Notes: generated by a model not told the origin, from the letters alone. 8,635 nucleotides of DNA from an uncultured Parabacteroides sp. (GCA_900552415.1 USAD01000108.1:1-8635); one strand, 5' to 3'. Shown: positions 1 to 6,725, counted from the stretch's first letter. Translations and numbers: made by a program.

Positions 1-499
1 TCCGGTTCTTCACCAACGGGGCAAGCAGATAGATCCGACGCCCCTCATAACGCTCAAGTATCAGGCCAAGAACCTGTTCCTCGGTGTACTTGACCATCTT
101 CTCGCCACTTTCATAAGAGTAGGCCTCTCCTGCCCGGGCGAAAAGCAAACGAAAGAAATCGTAGATCTCAGTCGTCGTGCCCACCGTCGAGCGGGGATTC
201 TTGTTCGTCGTTTTCTGCTCGATCGAGATAACAGGACTCAAGCCGGTGATCTTATCCACATCCGGCCGTTCCATGTTTCCCAAGAAATTACGGGCATAAG
301 CGGAAAAGGTCTCCACATAACGTCGTTGTCCCTCGGCAAAAATCGTGTCGAAAGCCAACGACGACTTACCGCTCCCGCTCATACCGGTAATCACGGTCAA
401 TTTGCCTCGCGGAATCTCGACATCAATATTCTTCAAGTTATGCACCCGAGCGCCCCAAACGGAGACACGCCCCTCTTCCATAGCCCGTTTATCTTTCAT
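1..499 (-). CDS. uvrA: UvrA, excinuclease ABC subunit A (N-terminal part)
   Basis: This is the first 166 codons of UvrA, the DNA-damage-recognising ATPase of nucleotide excision repair; the 3' part lies beyond base 1. Reading from the ATG at 499, residues 16-27 ([12 protein letters not shown]) open the first ABC nucleotide-binding domain. The Walker A motif GMSGSGKS is at 39-46, followed by the UvrA hallmark block [16 protein letters not shown] and by [24 protein letters not shown] near 91-114. After FARAGEA the sequence lacks a CP..H-type cysteine pair and reads [15 protein letters not shown], as I recall for Bacteroides-type UvrA. The start overlaps the end of rfbD by 11 nt, with a purine-rich stretch (AAAGAGGGAAAGA) just upstream. 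An alternative ATG at 481 (Met7) would remove the overlap. The overlap suggests co-transcription and translational coupling with rfbD; no SOS box was seen here. Confidence 0.94.
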   Translation of the reverse strand, partial: MKDKRAMEEGRVSVWGARVHNLKNIDVEIPRGKLTVITGMSGSGKSSLAFDTIFAEGQRRYVETFSAYARNFLGNMERPDVDKITGLSPVISIEQKTTNKNPRSTVGTTTEIYDFFRLLFARAGEAYSYESGEKMVKYTEEQVLGLILERYEGRRIYLLAPLVKNR

Positions 500-1364
500 T
501 CTTTCCCTCTTTCTCGCTTAACTCATTTACGCATTTCCTCAACGAATCCTTCCAATAAGGAACAACTACCCCGAAAGTCTTTTTCACCTTTGTCTTATCA
601 AGCACGGAAAAATGAGGGCGTTCAACCTTCGAAGGAAACTCATCACTGTGACAAGGACGAATATCGCACACATGACCACTCAGATCCGCGATCTCTTTGG
701 CGAAATCATACCATGAGCAGACCCCCTCATTACTGTTATGATAGATTCCTTCCTTACCCAACTGGCCAGACTCAATCACATGATAGATCAATGCCGCCAA
801 ATCTCCAGCGTAAGTCGGTGTTCCCACCTGATCAAAGACAACATTCAGGCTCTCCCGCTCAGCCGTCAGGCGACGCATCGTCTTAACGAAATTATTCCCG
901 AAAGGAGAATAGAGCCAGGCGGTCCGGAATATCAGGTAACGGCATCCCGAGGCAATCAACGCCCGCTCGCCCGCCAATTTTGTCGAGCCATAGACGCCCA
1001 ATGGATCGGTATCCATATCCTCGAAATAGGGCACGCAATTATCACCCTTGAACACATAATCGGTCGATACGTGAATCATCGTAGCGCCAACCGCCCTGGC
1101 CGCCAGGGCCAGATTCTCGACCGCCCGGTTGTTCAACAGGTCCGCCCGCTCATAATCCTCTTCCGCCTTCTCAACATTGGTATAAGCGGCGCAATTCACG
1201 ATTACCTCAACCTTCTCGGCCTCAACATACGCCAATACCGCCTCACGATCGGTAATGTCCAATTCGGCCACATCCGTAAATATATATCGATTGGACGATT
1301 GTGCGGAAACCCGGCGCATCTCGTTGCCCAGTTGTCCGTTCGCCCCCGTTATCAAAATAACCAT
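489..1364 (-). CDS. rfbD: dTDP-4-dehydrorhamnose reductase
   Basis: This 291-aa protein is an extended short-chain dehydrogenase/reductase that makes dTDP-L-rhamnose from dTDP-4-keto-L-rhamnose using NAD(P)H. It is the last step of the RfbABCD (RmlABCD) route feeding cell-surface polysaccharide. The Rossmann motif GANGQLG is at 7-13, NCAAYTNV at 57-64, STDYVF at 100-105, and the catalytic YGSTK with Tyr125 and Lys129 at 125-129. Length matches the usual 280-300 aa. The ATG at 1364 has a GAAGAG ribosome-binding-like stretch about 3 nt upstream. It lies 42 nt downstream of the interrupted guanylyltransferase gene and overlaps uvrA by 11 nt, so it is probably in one transcript with both. No rfbA, rfbB or rfbC is visible in the window, so the earlier steps must be encoded elsewhere. 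Confidence 0.94.
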   Translation of the reverse strand: MVILITGANGQLGNEMRRVSAQSSNRYIFTDVAELDITDREAVLAYVEAEKVEVIVNCAAYTNVEKAEEDYERADLLNNRAVENLALAARAVGATMIHVSTDYVFKGDNCVPYFEDMDTDPLGVYGSTKLAGERALIASGCRYLIFRTAWLYSPFGNNFVKTMRRLTAERESLNVVFDQVGTPTYAGDLAALIYHVIESGQLGKEGIYHNSNEGVCSWYDFAKEIADLSGHVCDIRPCHSDEFPSKVERPHFSVLDKTKVKKTFGVVVPYWKDSLRKCVNELSEKEGKNER

Positions 1365-1406
1365 AGCTCTTCAATCTTTTTACGTTCCTTTCCCAAAACC
1401 TCTAAT

Positions 1407-2483
1407 TCAATTGCCAGACGAAGCCTTAGCGATCACCGCCTTGATCCGTTCCTCATCGCTTAAGGGACAAATCATCAAGACATCGTCGGTATCAGCCACC
1501 AAGAATCCGGATAGGCCATCAATCACGACCTGCTTGTTCGGATTGGTTACCTTTATCAGGTTATGATTCTAATCCGTCAAGCTCACCTGTGAGGCTCCTG
1601 AAGCCGAATTCTCACGGATATCCTTTTCCAGCAAACCGTACAAGGCACCCCACGAGCCGACATCACTCCATGCCAAATCATTCGTGCAACGCACATAAAC
1701 CTTATCCGACTTTTCCATTACGCCATAATCAATCGAGATAGCGGGACAAGCCGTAAAAGCCTCGTTCACCATTGTTCGCTCCATTGGCGTATTATAGGCA
1801 GCGCCTACCGACTCGAACAAACCGGCCACTTCCGGCAGATAGAGTCCTAGTGCCTCAACAATAGCGCTCACCGACCAGACGAACATACCGGAGTTCCAAT
1901 AATAATTGCCTTCCGACAAATAGGCCATCGCCGTCCGAGAGACGGGCTTCTCCTAAAACCGTACGACAGGCGTGAACTCCTGTCCCGACTCACGATGAGC
2001 CTGAATATAACCATAGCCTGTCGCGGGATAAGTTGGCGAGATCCCGACCGTCAGCAACACGGAACGGGTAGCGGCAAAATCAAGGCAATCACGCATGATC
2101 CGCTCAAAGGCGACCTCATTACCGATATACTGATCTGAAGGCGTGACAACAGCCACCGCCTCAGGATCCAACGCACGCAACTTATACATGGCATAGGCGA
2201 TACAAGGCGCCGTATTGCGCCGGCATGGCTCCGTCAAAACCTGTTCCGGACTGAGCATCGGCAATTGCTCAAGAACTAAATCCTTATAATTCTCACCCGT
2301 CATCACCAGGAAATTCTCCCGAGGCACAAAACGGGCGAAACGCTCATAGGTCAATTGGATAAAAGTCTTTCCAATCCCCAAAGCGTCAACAAATTGCTTA
2401 GGCTTCTCCACACGACTTAACGGCCAAAAGCGGGAACCGATCCCGCCTGCCATAATCACGCAATAATTATGTAGTGACATCAT
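1407..2483 (-). pseudogene. manC: Mannose-1-phosphate guanylyltransferase with two in-frame TAG codons
   Basis: The enzyme would make GDP-mannose from mannose 1-phosphate and GTP in the cytoplasm. The frame from ATG 2483 to TGA 1407 is 358 codons with no frameshift, close to the usual length of the short, isomerase-free form. It holds the nucleotidyltransferase signature AGGIGSRFWPLSRVEKPKQF (12-31), ETGYGYIQ-type ATGYGYIQAH (near 156-165), NYYWNSGMFVW (near 192-202) and a C-terminal KVTNPNKQVVIDGLSGFLVADTDDV segment. Two amber codons interrupt it. The first (1953-1955, codon 177) falls where relatives usually have Lys or Thr in the F-x-EKP motif; the second is at 1569-1571 (codon 305). Conservation between and after the stops points to recent inactivation or readthrough. 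TAG is a genuine stop in the neighbouring GTPase gene, which argues against recoding. A second ATG at 2480 is an equally possible start. Without suppression the first product is 176 aa and lacks part of the catalytic domain. Confidence 0.88.
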
Positions 2484-2515
2484 GATATTCTAAAAATATA
2501 AAATACGCTCGAGGG

Positions 2516-2523
2516 CAAATATA
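2516..2523 (-). promoter_or_regulatory. Bacteroidetes -7 element for the guanylyltransferase operon
   Basis: On the minus strand this reads TATATTTG, an exact match to the Bacteroidetes sigma-ABfr -7 consensus TAnnTTTG, 32 nt upstream of the guanylyltransferase ATG. No convincing -33 TTTG was found at the expected distance. It would drive the guanylyltransferase-rfbD-uvrA transcript. Confidence 0.55.
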
Positions 2524-2572
2524 GTATAATCCCCCGTGAATAAATAATAAGGTTAGCTAAATCGGCAAGAAG

Positions 2573-3799
2573 CTATCGTACGGTCTCCAGACAAGCGTCC
2601 AGGTCACGAGTCAGTTGTTCCTTATCCAGATGCTGGCCGATGAAAACAATCTTCTGCATGCGGTCGCCATAACGCTCGTCCCAATCACGACGCAAACCCG
2701 GCTCCTGGCGCATCATCGCCTCCAGCTCCTCTTTAGGAGCGGCGGCATACCACAATCCGGCATTACTCACTTGTTTTTCCGAGCCTGCTTGCTCGAACAG
2801 GAAGGACATATCACGATTATGACTGAAATAACAAATTCCCTTAGCACGGATTACCCCTTTTGGCCAGTTGGTCGCCACGAAGCGGTCAAAGCGATGAATA
2901 TTGAACGCGGGACGCCGATAATAGACGAAGGTGCTGATACCATATTCCTCCGCCTCGCCCTCATCGTGATGATGGTGGTGGTGGTGATGCTCCTCATGAT
3001 GATGCTCCTCATCGTGATGATGGTGATCCTCCTCATGAGCATTCTCCTCCTCCAGCTCATCCAATGGACGCTCAATCTGACTGATCCATCCAGCGGAAGT
3101 CGCTACACGCTCAAAATTGAATTTGCCTGTCTCAATAAGCCGATCCAAATCAACCCGTCCATAGTCGCATTCAATAATCTCGGCTTTCGGCTGCAATACC
3201 CGGATAATGCGTTTAACCCGTGCCAAATCCTCCGGCGACACTTCCGATACCTTATTCAGAAGAATCATGTCGCAGAACTCGATCTGCTGGATCAAAAGGT
3301 TTTCGATATCCTCCTCTCCAAGATCCTTACGTGCCAAGTCATCCCCACAAGCGAATTCATCCCGCATCCGCAAGGCATCAACAACAGTCACGATCCGATC
3401 CAGCCGACAAGTTCCATAGCGTGTATATTCCTCACTCATTGAAGGGATGGAACAAATGGTCCGGGCGATCGGCTCCGGCTCACAGATACCGCTGGCCTCT
3501 ATCACGATGTAATCAAATTTCCCCATTTTGGCCAGGTCACGCAGCTGCTCAACCAAATCCATCTTCAGCGTACAACAGATGCAGCCATTCTGCAACGCCA
3601 CCAAGCTATCGTCTTTCTGGTCGACCACTCCACCTTTCTGGATCAGGTCTGCGTCAATATTCACCTCTCCCAAATCATTAACGATCACGGCAAACCTAAT
3701 GCCTTGTCCATTCGAGAGAATGTGATTCACCAATGTTGTCTTTCCACTACCTAAATAACCGGTCAACAACAGGACCGGGATCTCCTTATTATTCACCAT
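2573..3799 (-). CDS. COG0523/CobW-type GTPase with His-rich tract (putative zinc metallochaperone)
   Basis: This is a G3E-family P-loop GTPase; COG0523 relatives deliver zinc, cobalt or other metals to client proteins in the cytoplasm. Numbered from ATG 3799 (408 aa), Walker A GYLGSGKT is at 15-22. The family's metal-binding CxCC (NGCICCTLK) has cysteines at 73, 75 and 76, followed by EASGICEPEP near 101-109 and an NKxD-like NKVS at 182-185. A linker at 255-278 carries 16 histidines, interspersed with Asp and Glu, before a CobW C-terminal domain. The frame could extend to a TTG at 3808, but ATG 3799 places MVNNKEIPVLLLTG at the usual N-terminus, so it is preferred. It ends with TAG. It has its own -7 element and is separated from both neighbours. 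The His tract favours zinc or nickel buffering; the actual client and metal cannot be read from the sequence. Confidence 0.9.
   Translation of the reverse strand: MVNNKEIPVLLLTGYLGSGKTTLVNHILSNGQGIRFAVIVNDLGEVNIDADLIQKGGVVDQKDDSLVALQNGCICCTLKMDLVEQLRDLAKMGKFDYIVIEASGICEPEPIARTICSIPSMSEEYTRYGTCRLDRIVTVVDALRMRDEFACGDDLARKDLGEEDIENLLIQQIEFCDMILLNKVSEVSPEDLARVKRIIRVLQPKAEIIECDYGRVDLDRLIETGKFNFERVATSAGWISQIERPLDELEEENAHEEDHHHHDEEHHHEEHHHHHHHHDEGEAEEYGISTFVYYRRPAFNIHRFDRFVATNWPKGVIRAKGICYFSHNRDMSFLFEQAGSEKQVSNAGLWYAAAPKEELEAMMRQEPGLRRDWDERYGDRMQKIVFIGQHLDKEQLTRDLDACLETVR
2966..3037 (-). repeat. Low-complexity histidine-codon tract
   Basis: This 72-nt stretch inside the GTPase gene encodes 16 His in 24 residues, in blocks of 1, 4, 3 and 8 separated by Asp/Glu. 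It is built from near-repeats of CAT/CAC with GAG/GAT, so it is prone to slippage. Length variation between strains is expected. Confidence 0.85.
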
Positions 3800-3828
3800 C
3801 TCGTCCAAGATTTACTAAATCAATTCCG

Positions 3829-3836
3829 CAAAAATA
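3829..3836 (-). promoter_or_regulatory. -7 element for the COG0523 GTPase gene
   Basis: The minus strand reads TATTTTTG (TAnnTTTG), 29 nt upstream of the ATG at 3799. No clear -33 motif was found. A short inverted repeat, GATCC-AC-GGATC (3849-3860), lies 12 nt upstream of the -7 element, where an operator could sit. It does not resemble the E. coli Zur consensus. Confidence 0.5.
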
Positions 3837-3929
3837 CGGTTTATTTTTGATCCACGGATCCATAAAACAGACTGAATAAATTGCCGACGAGAAAATCACC
3901 CTGAGATCATCGGGCAGAAGACTCAATCA

Positions 3930-5108
3930 TCAATCATAGAATTGAGCTTGATTCTCGACAAAACGACGGAAACGGGTCAAGGCATCCCGCAGCACGGAAC
4001 GTGGGCAGGCAATATTCCACCGTAGAAATCCTTCGCCCTCCGCACCATACATCGTCCCGCTGTTGAGCCACAACCCCGTTTCGGTCAATAAGCGGGATCC
4101 CAATGTCTCGGAAGGAGTTGATAAAGCCCGGCAATCCGTCCAGACCAGATAGGTTCCTTCCAGTTTCGTAACAGGAATCCGCGGCAGATATTTCCGGAAG
4201 AATTCGTTCATATCCTCATAATTCGCTTTCAGATAATCCAACAGCCGCATCAACCATTCCTCTCCCTCGTTGTAAGCGGCGATCGTTGCCTCGACCCCGA
4301 ACGGATTGACATCGCAAACCTCATTAATATTGATCGCACGATCGATACGTTCACGTATTGTCTTATCACAAGCGATGATGTTGGCAATCTGAAGTCCCGC
4401 CAGGTTGAATGACTTGCTTGGCGATACGCACGTGATCGTATTCCGCAAATAACTATCACCCAAAGAGGCAAACGGCGTATAGGTATATCCCGGGAAGACC
4501 AACTCGCAGTGGATCTCGTCCGAGATAATCATGACATGATTCCGAAGGCATATATCCCCTACCCGTCTCAGTTCCTCACGAGTCCATACCCGTCCTGCCG
4601 GATTATGAGGATTACAGAACAGCAGGAGCTTAACACTTGGATCAGCGGTCTTACGTTCCAGATCCTCATAATCGATATGATAGGTCTGATCCTCATATCT
4701 CAGGGGATTGGTGACGATCCGGCAACCATTATTGCGTATGGATGAGAAGAAACAATTATATACCGGCGTCTGTACGACAATACCATCACCCGGTTCAGTC
4801 AGGGCCTTGATGACGGCCGAAACAGCCGGAACCACGCCCGAGGTATAGATCATCCAATCCCTCTCGAAACGCCAACCATGCCGTCTCTCGAACCAACGGA
4901 TAACAGCCTCATAATACTCATCCGGAACCCGGACATATCCAAATATGCCATGCCGCACCCGCCGTTCCAATGCCTCGATAACGGCCGGTGCTGTCCGGAA
5001 ATCCATATCCGCCACCCATAAGGGAAGCACATCGCCGGCCGGCGCGCTGTCCCATTTGTAAGAGCGGGTATTCCGACGTGGAATAATCTCATCAAAATTA
5101 AAATCCAT
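3930..5108 (-). CDS. patB: MalY/PatB-type PLP-dependent C-S lyase (aminotransferase fold I)
   Basis: This 392-aa fold-type I PLP enzyme is of the MalY/PatB kind, which usually cleaves cystathionine or cysteine S-conjugates to thiol, pyruvate and ammonia rather than transaminating. Visible signatures are LPLWVADMDFRTAP (28-41), YTSGVVPA (88-95), TPVYNCFF (114-121), CNPHNPAGRVW (165-175) and SDEIHCELVF (196-205). The PLP-binding lysine is Lys232 in SPSKSFNLAGLQ, and the carboxylate-binding arginine lies in LRWNIACPR near the C-terminus. The frame is open to an ATG at 5171, but that would overlap the DUF3737 gene. ATG 5108, giving MDFNFDEIIPRRNT, matches family N-termini and lies 10 nt after the upstream stop, with AAGGA just ahead. 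It is therefore probably co-transcribed with the DUF3737 gene. The substrate is not determinable: methionine biosynthesis or cysteine/H2S metabolism are the usual roles. Confidence 0.9.
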   Translation of the reverse strand: MDFNFDEIIPRRNTRSYKWDSAPAGDVLPLWVADMDFRTAPAVIEALERRVRHGIFGYVRVPDEYYEAVIRWFERRHGWRFERDWMIYTSGVVPAVSAVIKALTEPGDGIVVQTPVYNCFFSSIRNNGCRIVTNPLRYEDQTYHIDYEDLERKTADPSVKLLLFCNPHNPAGRVWTREELRRVGDICLRNHVMIISDEIHCELVFPGYTYTPFASLGDSYLRNTITCVSPSKSFNLAGLQIANIIACDKTIRERIDRAININEVCDVNPFGVEATIAAYNEGEEWLMRLLDYLKANYEDMNEFFRKYLPRIPVTKLEGTYLVWTDCRALSTPSETLGSRLLTETGLWLNSGTMYGAEGEGFLRWNIACPRSVLRDALTRFRRFVENQAQFYD

Positions 5109-5118
5109 AAGCCAATCC

Positions 5119-5967
5119 TTAACGGTTCCACAAGAGAAGTTGACAGTCGCCCGGCGCCTTGATATGCTCATCCAGGATTATTTCCCCATAACTTTCGGCC
5201 GTGACGCATCCGGTTCGGGGATTCTTTACGCTATGTATCGGTCCCTGTATCGTCGCCCGCACGCTGCTGCATTCAAAGGCCAAGTCGCAATCATCCGCCA
5301 TAACGCAATTCTCCATCACCAGGTCATGTGCGTAACATAAGGGTTGCGTTCCCGAGATCTTGCAATTAACCAACCTCAAATTCCGCGAATGCCAACCCAG
5401 GTATTCCCCATTGATCTCCGAATCATAAACCGTCACGTTCTCCGTATTCCAGAAGGCATCTTTCGAGTTGATAACGGCACGGCGTATCTCCACGTTTTTA
5501 CAATACTGGAAAGAATAATTCCCGTTTTGGGAATAATCCTCGATCCGGATATTCTCGCTATGCAAGAACAGGTAATCCGCATGATCCACCCGTACATTCT
5601 TTAAACGGACATTACGGCAATGCCATAAGGTCTCCTGAGCGTCTGGAATCTCGACATTCTCAAGGCTCAGCTCATCCATCTCACGAAACATCTTGGGCGC
5701 ATCCACCTTAGTGTCCGTCATGACCAGATTGCGGGAATACCACAACGCCGCACGGGCACCCTCCGTAAAGAGGCAATTCTTAATCGTGAACCCATCTACA
5801 TGCCAGAAAGGATACTTGCCCTCGAAGCGACTGTTCTCGGCTACGATATGGCTACATTCCTTCAAGGCGGACTCACCCGCATGAATGGTGACATTATCGA
5901 GATGTAAATCATGTGAGGCGAACAAAGGGCGCTCACCCCCAAACTCCGCGTTCCTAATAATATTCAT
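5119..5967 (-). CDS. DUF3737 family right-handed beta-helix protein
   Basis: This 282-aa protein of unknown function matches the DUF3737 family. There is no signal peptide or membrane segment, so it is probably cytoplasmic. From about residue 40 to 230 it consists of degenerate repeats of about 20 residues. Each has an aromatic-rich turn followed by N-(L/I/V)-x-(L/I/V), for example ALWYSRNLVM, TLWHCRNVRL, SFQYCKNVEI, AFWNTENVTV and YLGWHSRNLRL. This is the pattern of stacked coils in a pectate-lyase-like parallel beta-helix. The ATG at 5967 begins MNIIRNAEFGGERPLF, typical of the family start. The stop lies 10 nt before patB, so the pair forms a small operon read from the divergent promoter region around 6061. 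No catalytic residues of known polysaccharide lyases could be assigned, so no enzymatic activity is proposed. Confidence 0.88.
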   Translation of the reverse strand: MNIIRNAEFGGERPLFASHDLHLDNVTIHAGESALKECSHIVAENSRFEGKYPFWHVDGFTIKNCLFTEGARAALWYSRNLVMTDTKVDAPKMFREMDELSLENVEIPDAQETLWHCRNVRLKNVRVDHADYLFLHSENIRIEDYSQNGNYSFQYCKNVEIRRAVINSKDAFWNTENVTVYDSEINGEYLGWHSRNLRLVNCKISGTQPLCYAHDLVMENCVMADDCDLAFECSSVRATIQGPIHSVKNPRTGCVTAESYGEIILDEHIKAPGDCQLLLWNR

Positions 5968-6052
5968 AAAATGACTGTTTTTCTGATTAATTTTCCGATT
6001 CCATCAAGGAGAGGGTAACTGTTATTTCCCCTTTGCCTCCTTAATCTTTTTA

Positions 6053-6068
6053 CTTTGATACAAAGGTA
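6053..6068 (-). promoter_or_regulatory. -7 element and overlapping palindrome for the DUF3737-patB operon
   Basis: The minus strand of 6061-6068 reads TACCTTTG, an exact TAnnTTTG match about 93 nt upstream of the DUF3737 ATG. An inverted repeat CTTTG-ATA-CAAAG (6053-6065) overlaps its downstream edge, placed where a repressor could block initiation. No good -33 element was found at standard spacing. Confidence 0.5.
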
Positions 6069-6168
6069 AGAATTGCCCTAAGGCGGCAGGGTATACAAAT
6101 CCCCGCTATATCTACCCAAATTACGGAATCTCGGATGAAAAGAGAACTTGTATTTTTCCCGGCAGGAC

Positions 6169-6199
6169 TTGCGAAAAGCCCTGACATTGCTTACCTTTG
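6169..6199 (+). promoter_or_regulatory. Promoter of the HU-like gene
   Basis: A TTG at 6169-6171 and TACCTTTG at 6192-6199, separated by 20 nt, match the Bacteroidetes -33/-7 arrangement. Transcription would begin around 6205, leaving a leader of roughly 110 nt before the HU-like start codon. The palindrome array lies just downstream of the predicted start site. Confidence 0.65.
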
Positions 6200-6211
6200 C
6201 CGAGGAGATCA

Positions 6212-6272
6212 TGAAATACTGTACTTCACATATCAAAGTACTGTATTTCATATAGTGAAGTACAGTATTTCA
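6212..6272. repeat. Three 17-bp near-palindromes at an exact 22-bp period
   Basis: Copies lie at 6212-6228 (TGAAATACTGTACTTCA), 6234-6250 (CAAAGTACTGTATTTCA) and 6256-6272 (TGAAGTACAGTATTTCA), separated by 5-bp AT-rich spacers CATAT and TATAG. Each copy is nearly self-complementary around its central base (TGAARTAC-N-GTAYTTCA). Copy 1 extended by one base (6212-6229) is the perfect 18-bp reverse complement of 6255-6272. The 22-bp period is about two helical turns, so dimeric proteins would bind on one face. Because the array lies downstream of the predicted start site it could be a set of operators, or act in RNA as alternative stems (copy 1 with 2, or 1 with 3). Confidence 0.92.
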
Positions 6273-6303
6273 CGACCTCAAAATATAGTCATGAAGAAAT
6301 GAT

Positions 6304-6310
6304 AGGAGGA
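6304..6310 (+). promoter_or_regulatory. Strong Shine-Dalgarno of the HU-like gene
   Basis: AGGAGGA ends 7 nt before the ATG at 6318. Such a full Shine-Dalgarno is unusual in Bacteroidetes, where most start sites lack one, and it fixes the start codon. A three-codon open frame ATG AAG AAA TGA (6291-6302) ends directly ahead of it. Confidence 0.7.
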
Positions 6311-6317
6311 ACAACGT

Positions 6318-6725
6318 ATGCTTTTCTTTAAACGAGTGATGCGGAAGCTAGGCAACAAGCTGTTGTGGTTTCCGCAACTGATGACTGTTGGTAAGCCTGC
6401 CGACACGGAGGAACTGGCCGGGCGGCTGTCCGCCATATCCACCGTGAGCAAGGGCGATGTGTTCGCCGTGCTCAGCGACCTGCCGGACGTAATGGCGGAC
6501 ATCCTGTCCAATGGACGGGCCGTGCATATTGATGGATTAGGCTCATTCTATTTGTCTTGCACTTCACGAGGCAACGGGGTGGAGACCAAAGAGGAGGTGA
6601 ACGAATCGCAAATCAAGGGGTTGAAGGTGGTCTTCCTGCCCGAACGCCGTCGTGGGGGAGACCGAAAAATGAGACGTCCTCTCGTGCGACAGGATATGGA
6701 GTTCATTGAATGGCAGGGGAAATGA
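6318..6725 (+). CDS. HU/IHF-like DNA-binding protein
   Basis: This 135-aa basic protein resembles the Bacteroidetes HU/IHF-like family (Bvu_2165-type), of which gut Bacteroidales carry several copies. The N-terminal half (about 20-65) contains the helical dimerisation part, including TEELAGRLSAISTVSKGDVFAVLSDLPDVMADIL in two stretches. It is followed by the HU-type turn NGRAVHIDGLGSFYLS (near 70-85), a GLKVVFLPERRR strand, and an Arg/Lys-rich tail likely to contact DNA. Length fits the family (120-160 aa). The start is fixed by AGGAGGA 7 nt upstream. The gene is preceded by a clear promoter and the triple 17-bp array, and is convergent with the outer-membrane protein gene. It looks richer in GC than the adjacent intergenic DNA. 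A nucleoid-associated or regulatory role is inferred from family only; autoregulation through the array is possible. Confidence 0.85.
   Translation: MLFFKRVMRKLGNKLLWFPQLMTVGKPADTEELAGRLSAISTVSKGDVFAVLSDLPDVMADILSNGRAVHIDGLGSFYLSCTSRGNGVETKEEVNESQIKGLKVVFLPERRRGGDRKMRRPLVRQDMEFIEWQGK

Larger units (their letters stand above)
5968..6317. other. Divergent intergenic control region (350 nt)
   Basis: This gap lies between the divergently read DUF3737 and HU-like genes. It holds a minus-strand -7 element (6061-6068), a plus-strand promoter (6169-6199), a three-copy palindrome array (6212-6272) and a Shine-Dalgarno sequence (6304-6310). I see no tRNA or other structured RNA gene and no ORF of ordinary gene length. 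Confidence 0.8.

Noticed and set aside
326..1566. Several plus-strand open frames opposite rfbD and uvrA
   Set aside because: They are antisense to clearly conserved proteins, have low-complexity or Pro/Ser/Arg/His-biased translations and show no recognisable motif.
1569..1928. Separate 119-aa gene
   Set aside because: It is in the same frame as the upstream 176-codon piece and carries the middle of the same guanylyltransferase (NYYWNSGMFVW), so it is a fragment of one gene rather than a gene of its own.
1407..2483. Genome-wide reassignment of TAG to an amino acid
   Set aside because: The GTPase gene ends naturally at a TAG at its expected C-terminus, and no other gene in the window carries an internal TAG.
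2615..3442. 275-codon plus-strand frame opposite the GTPase
   Set aside because: Its Met/Val/Leu-rich run is just the complement of the His-codon tract; the minus-strand frame carries all the G3E motifs.
5109..5171. Longer start of the C-S lyase at 5171
   Set aside because: It would overlap the DUF3737 gene by 53 nt and add 21 residues with no family resemblance; the ATG at 5108 gives the usual N-terminus.
6212..6272. CRISPR array or transposon terminal repeats
   Set aside because: The spacers are only 5 bp and the copies are palindromic in themselves; there is no transposase or target-site duplication nearby, so neither explanation fits.
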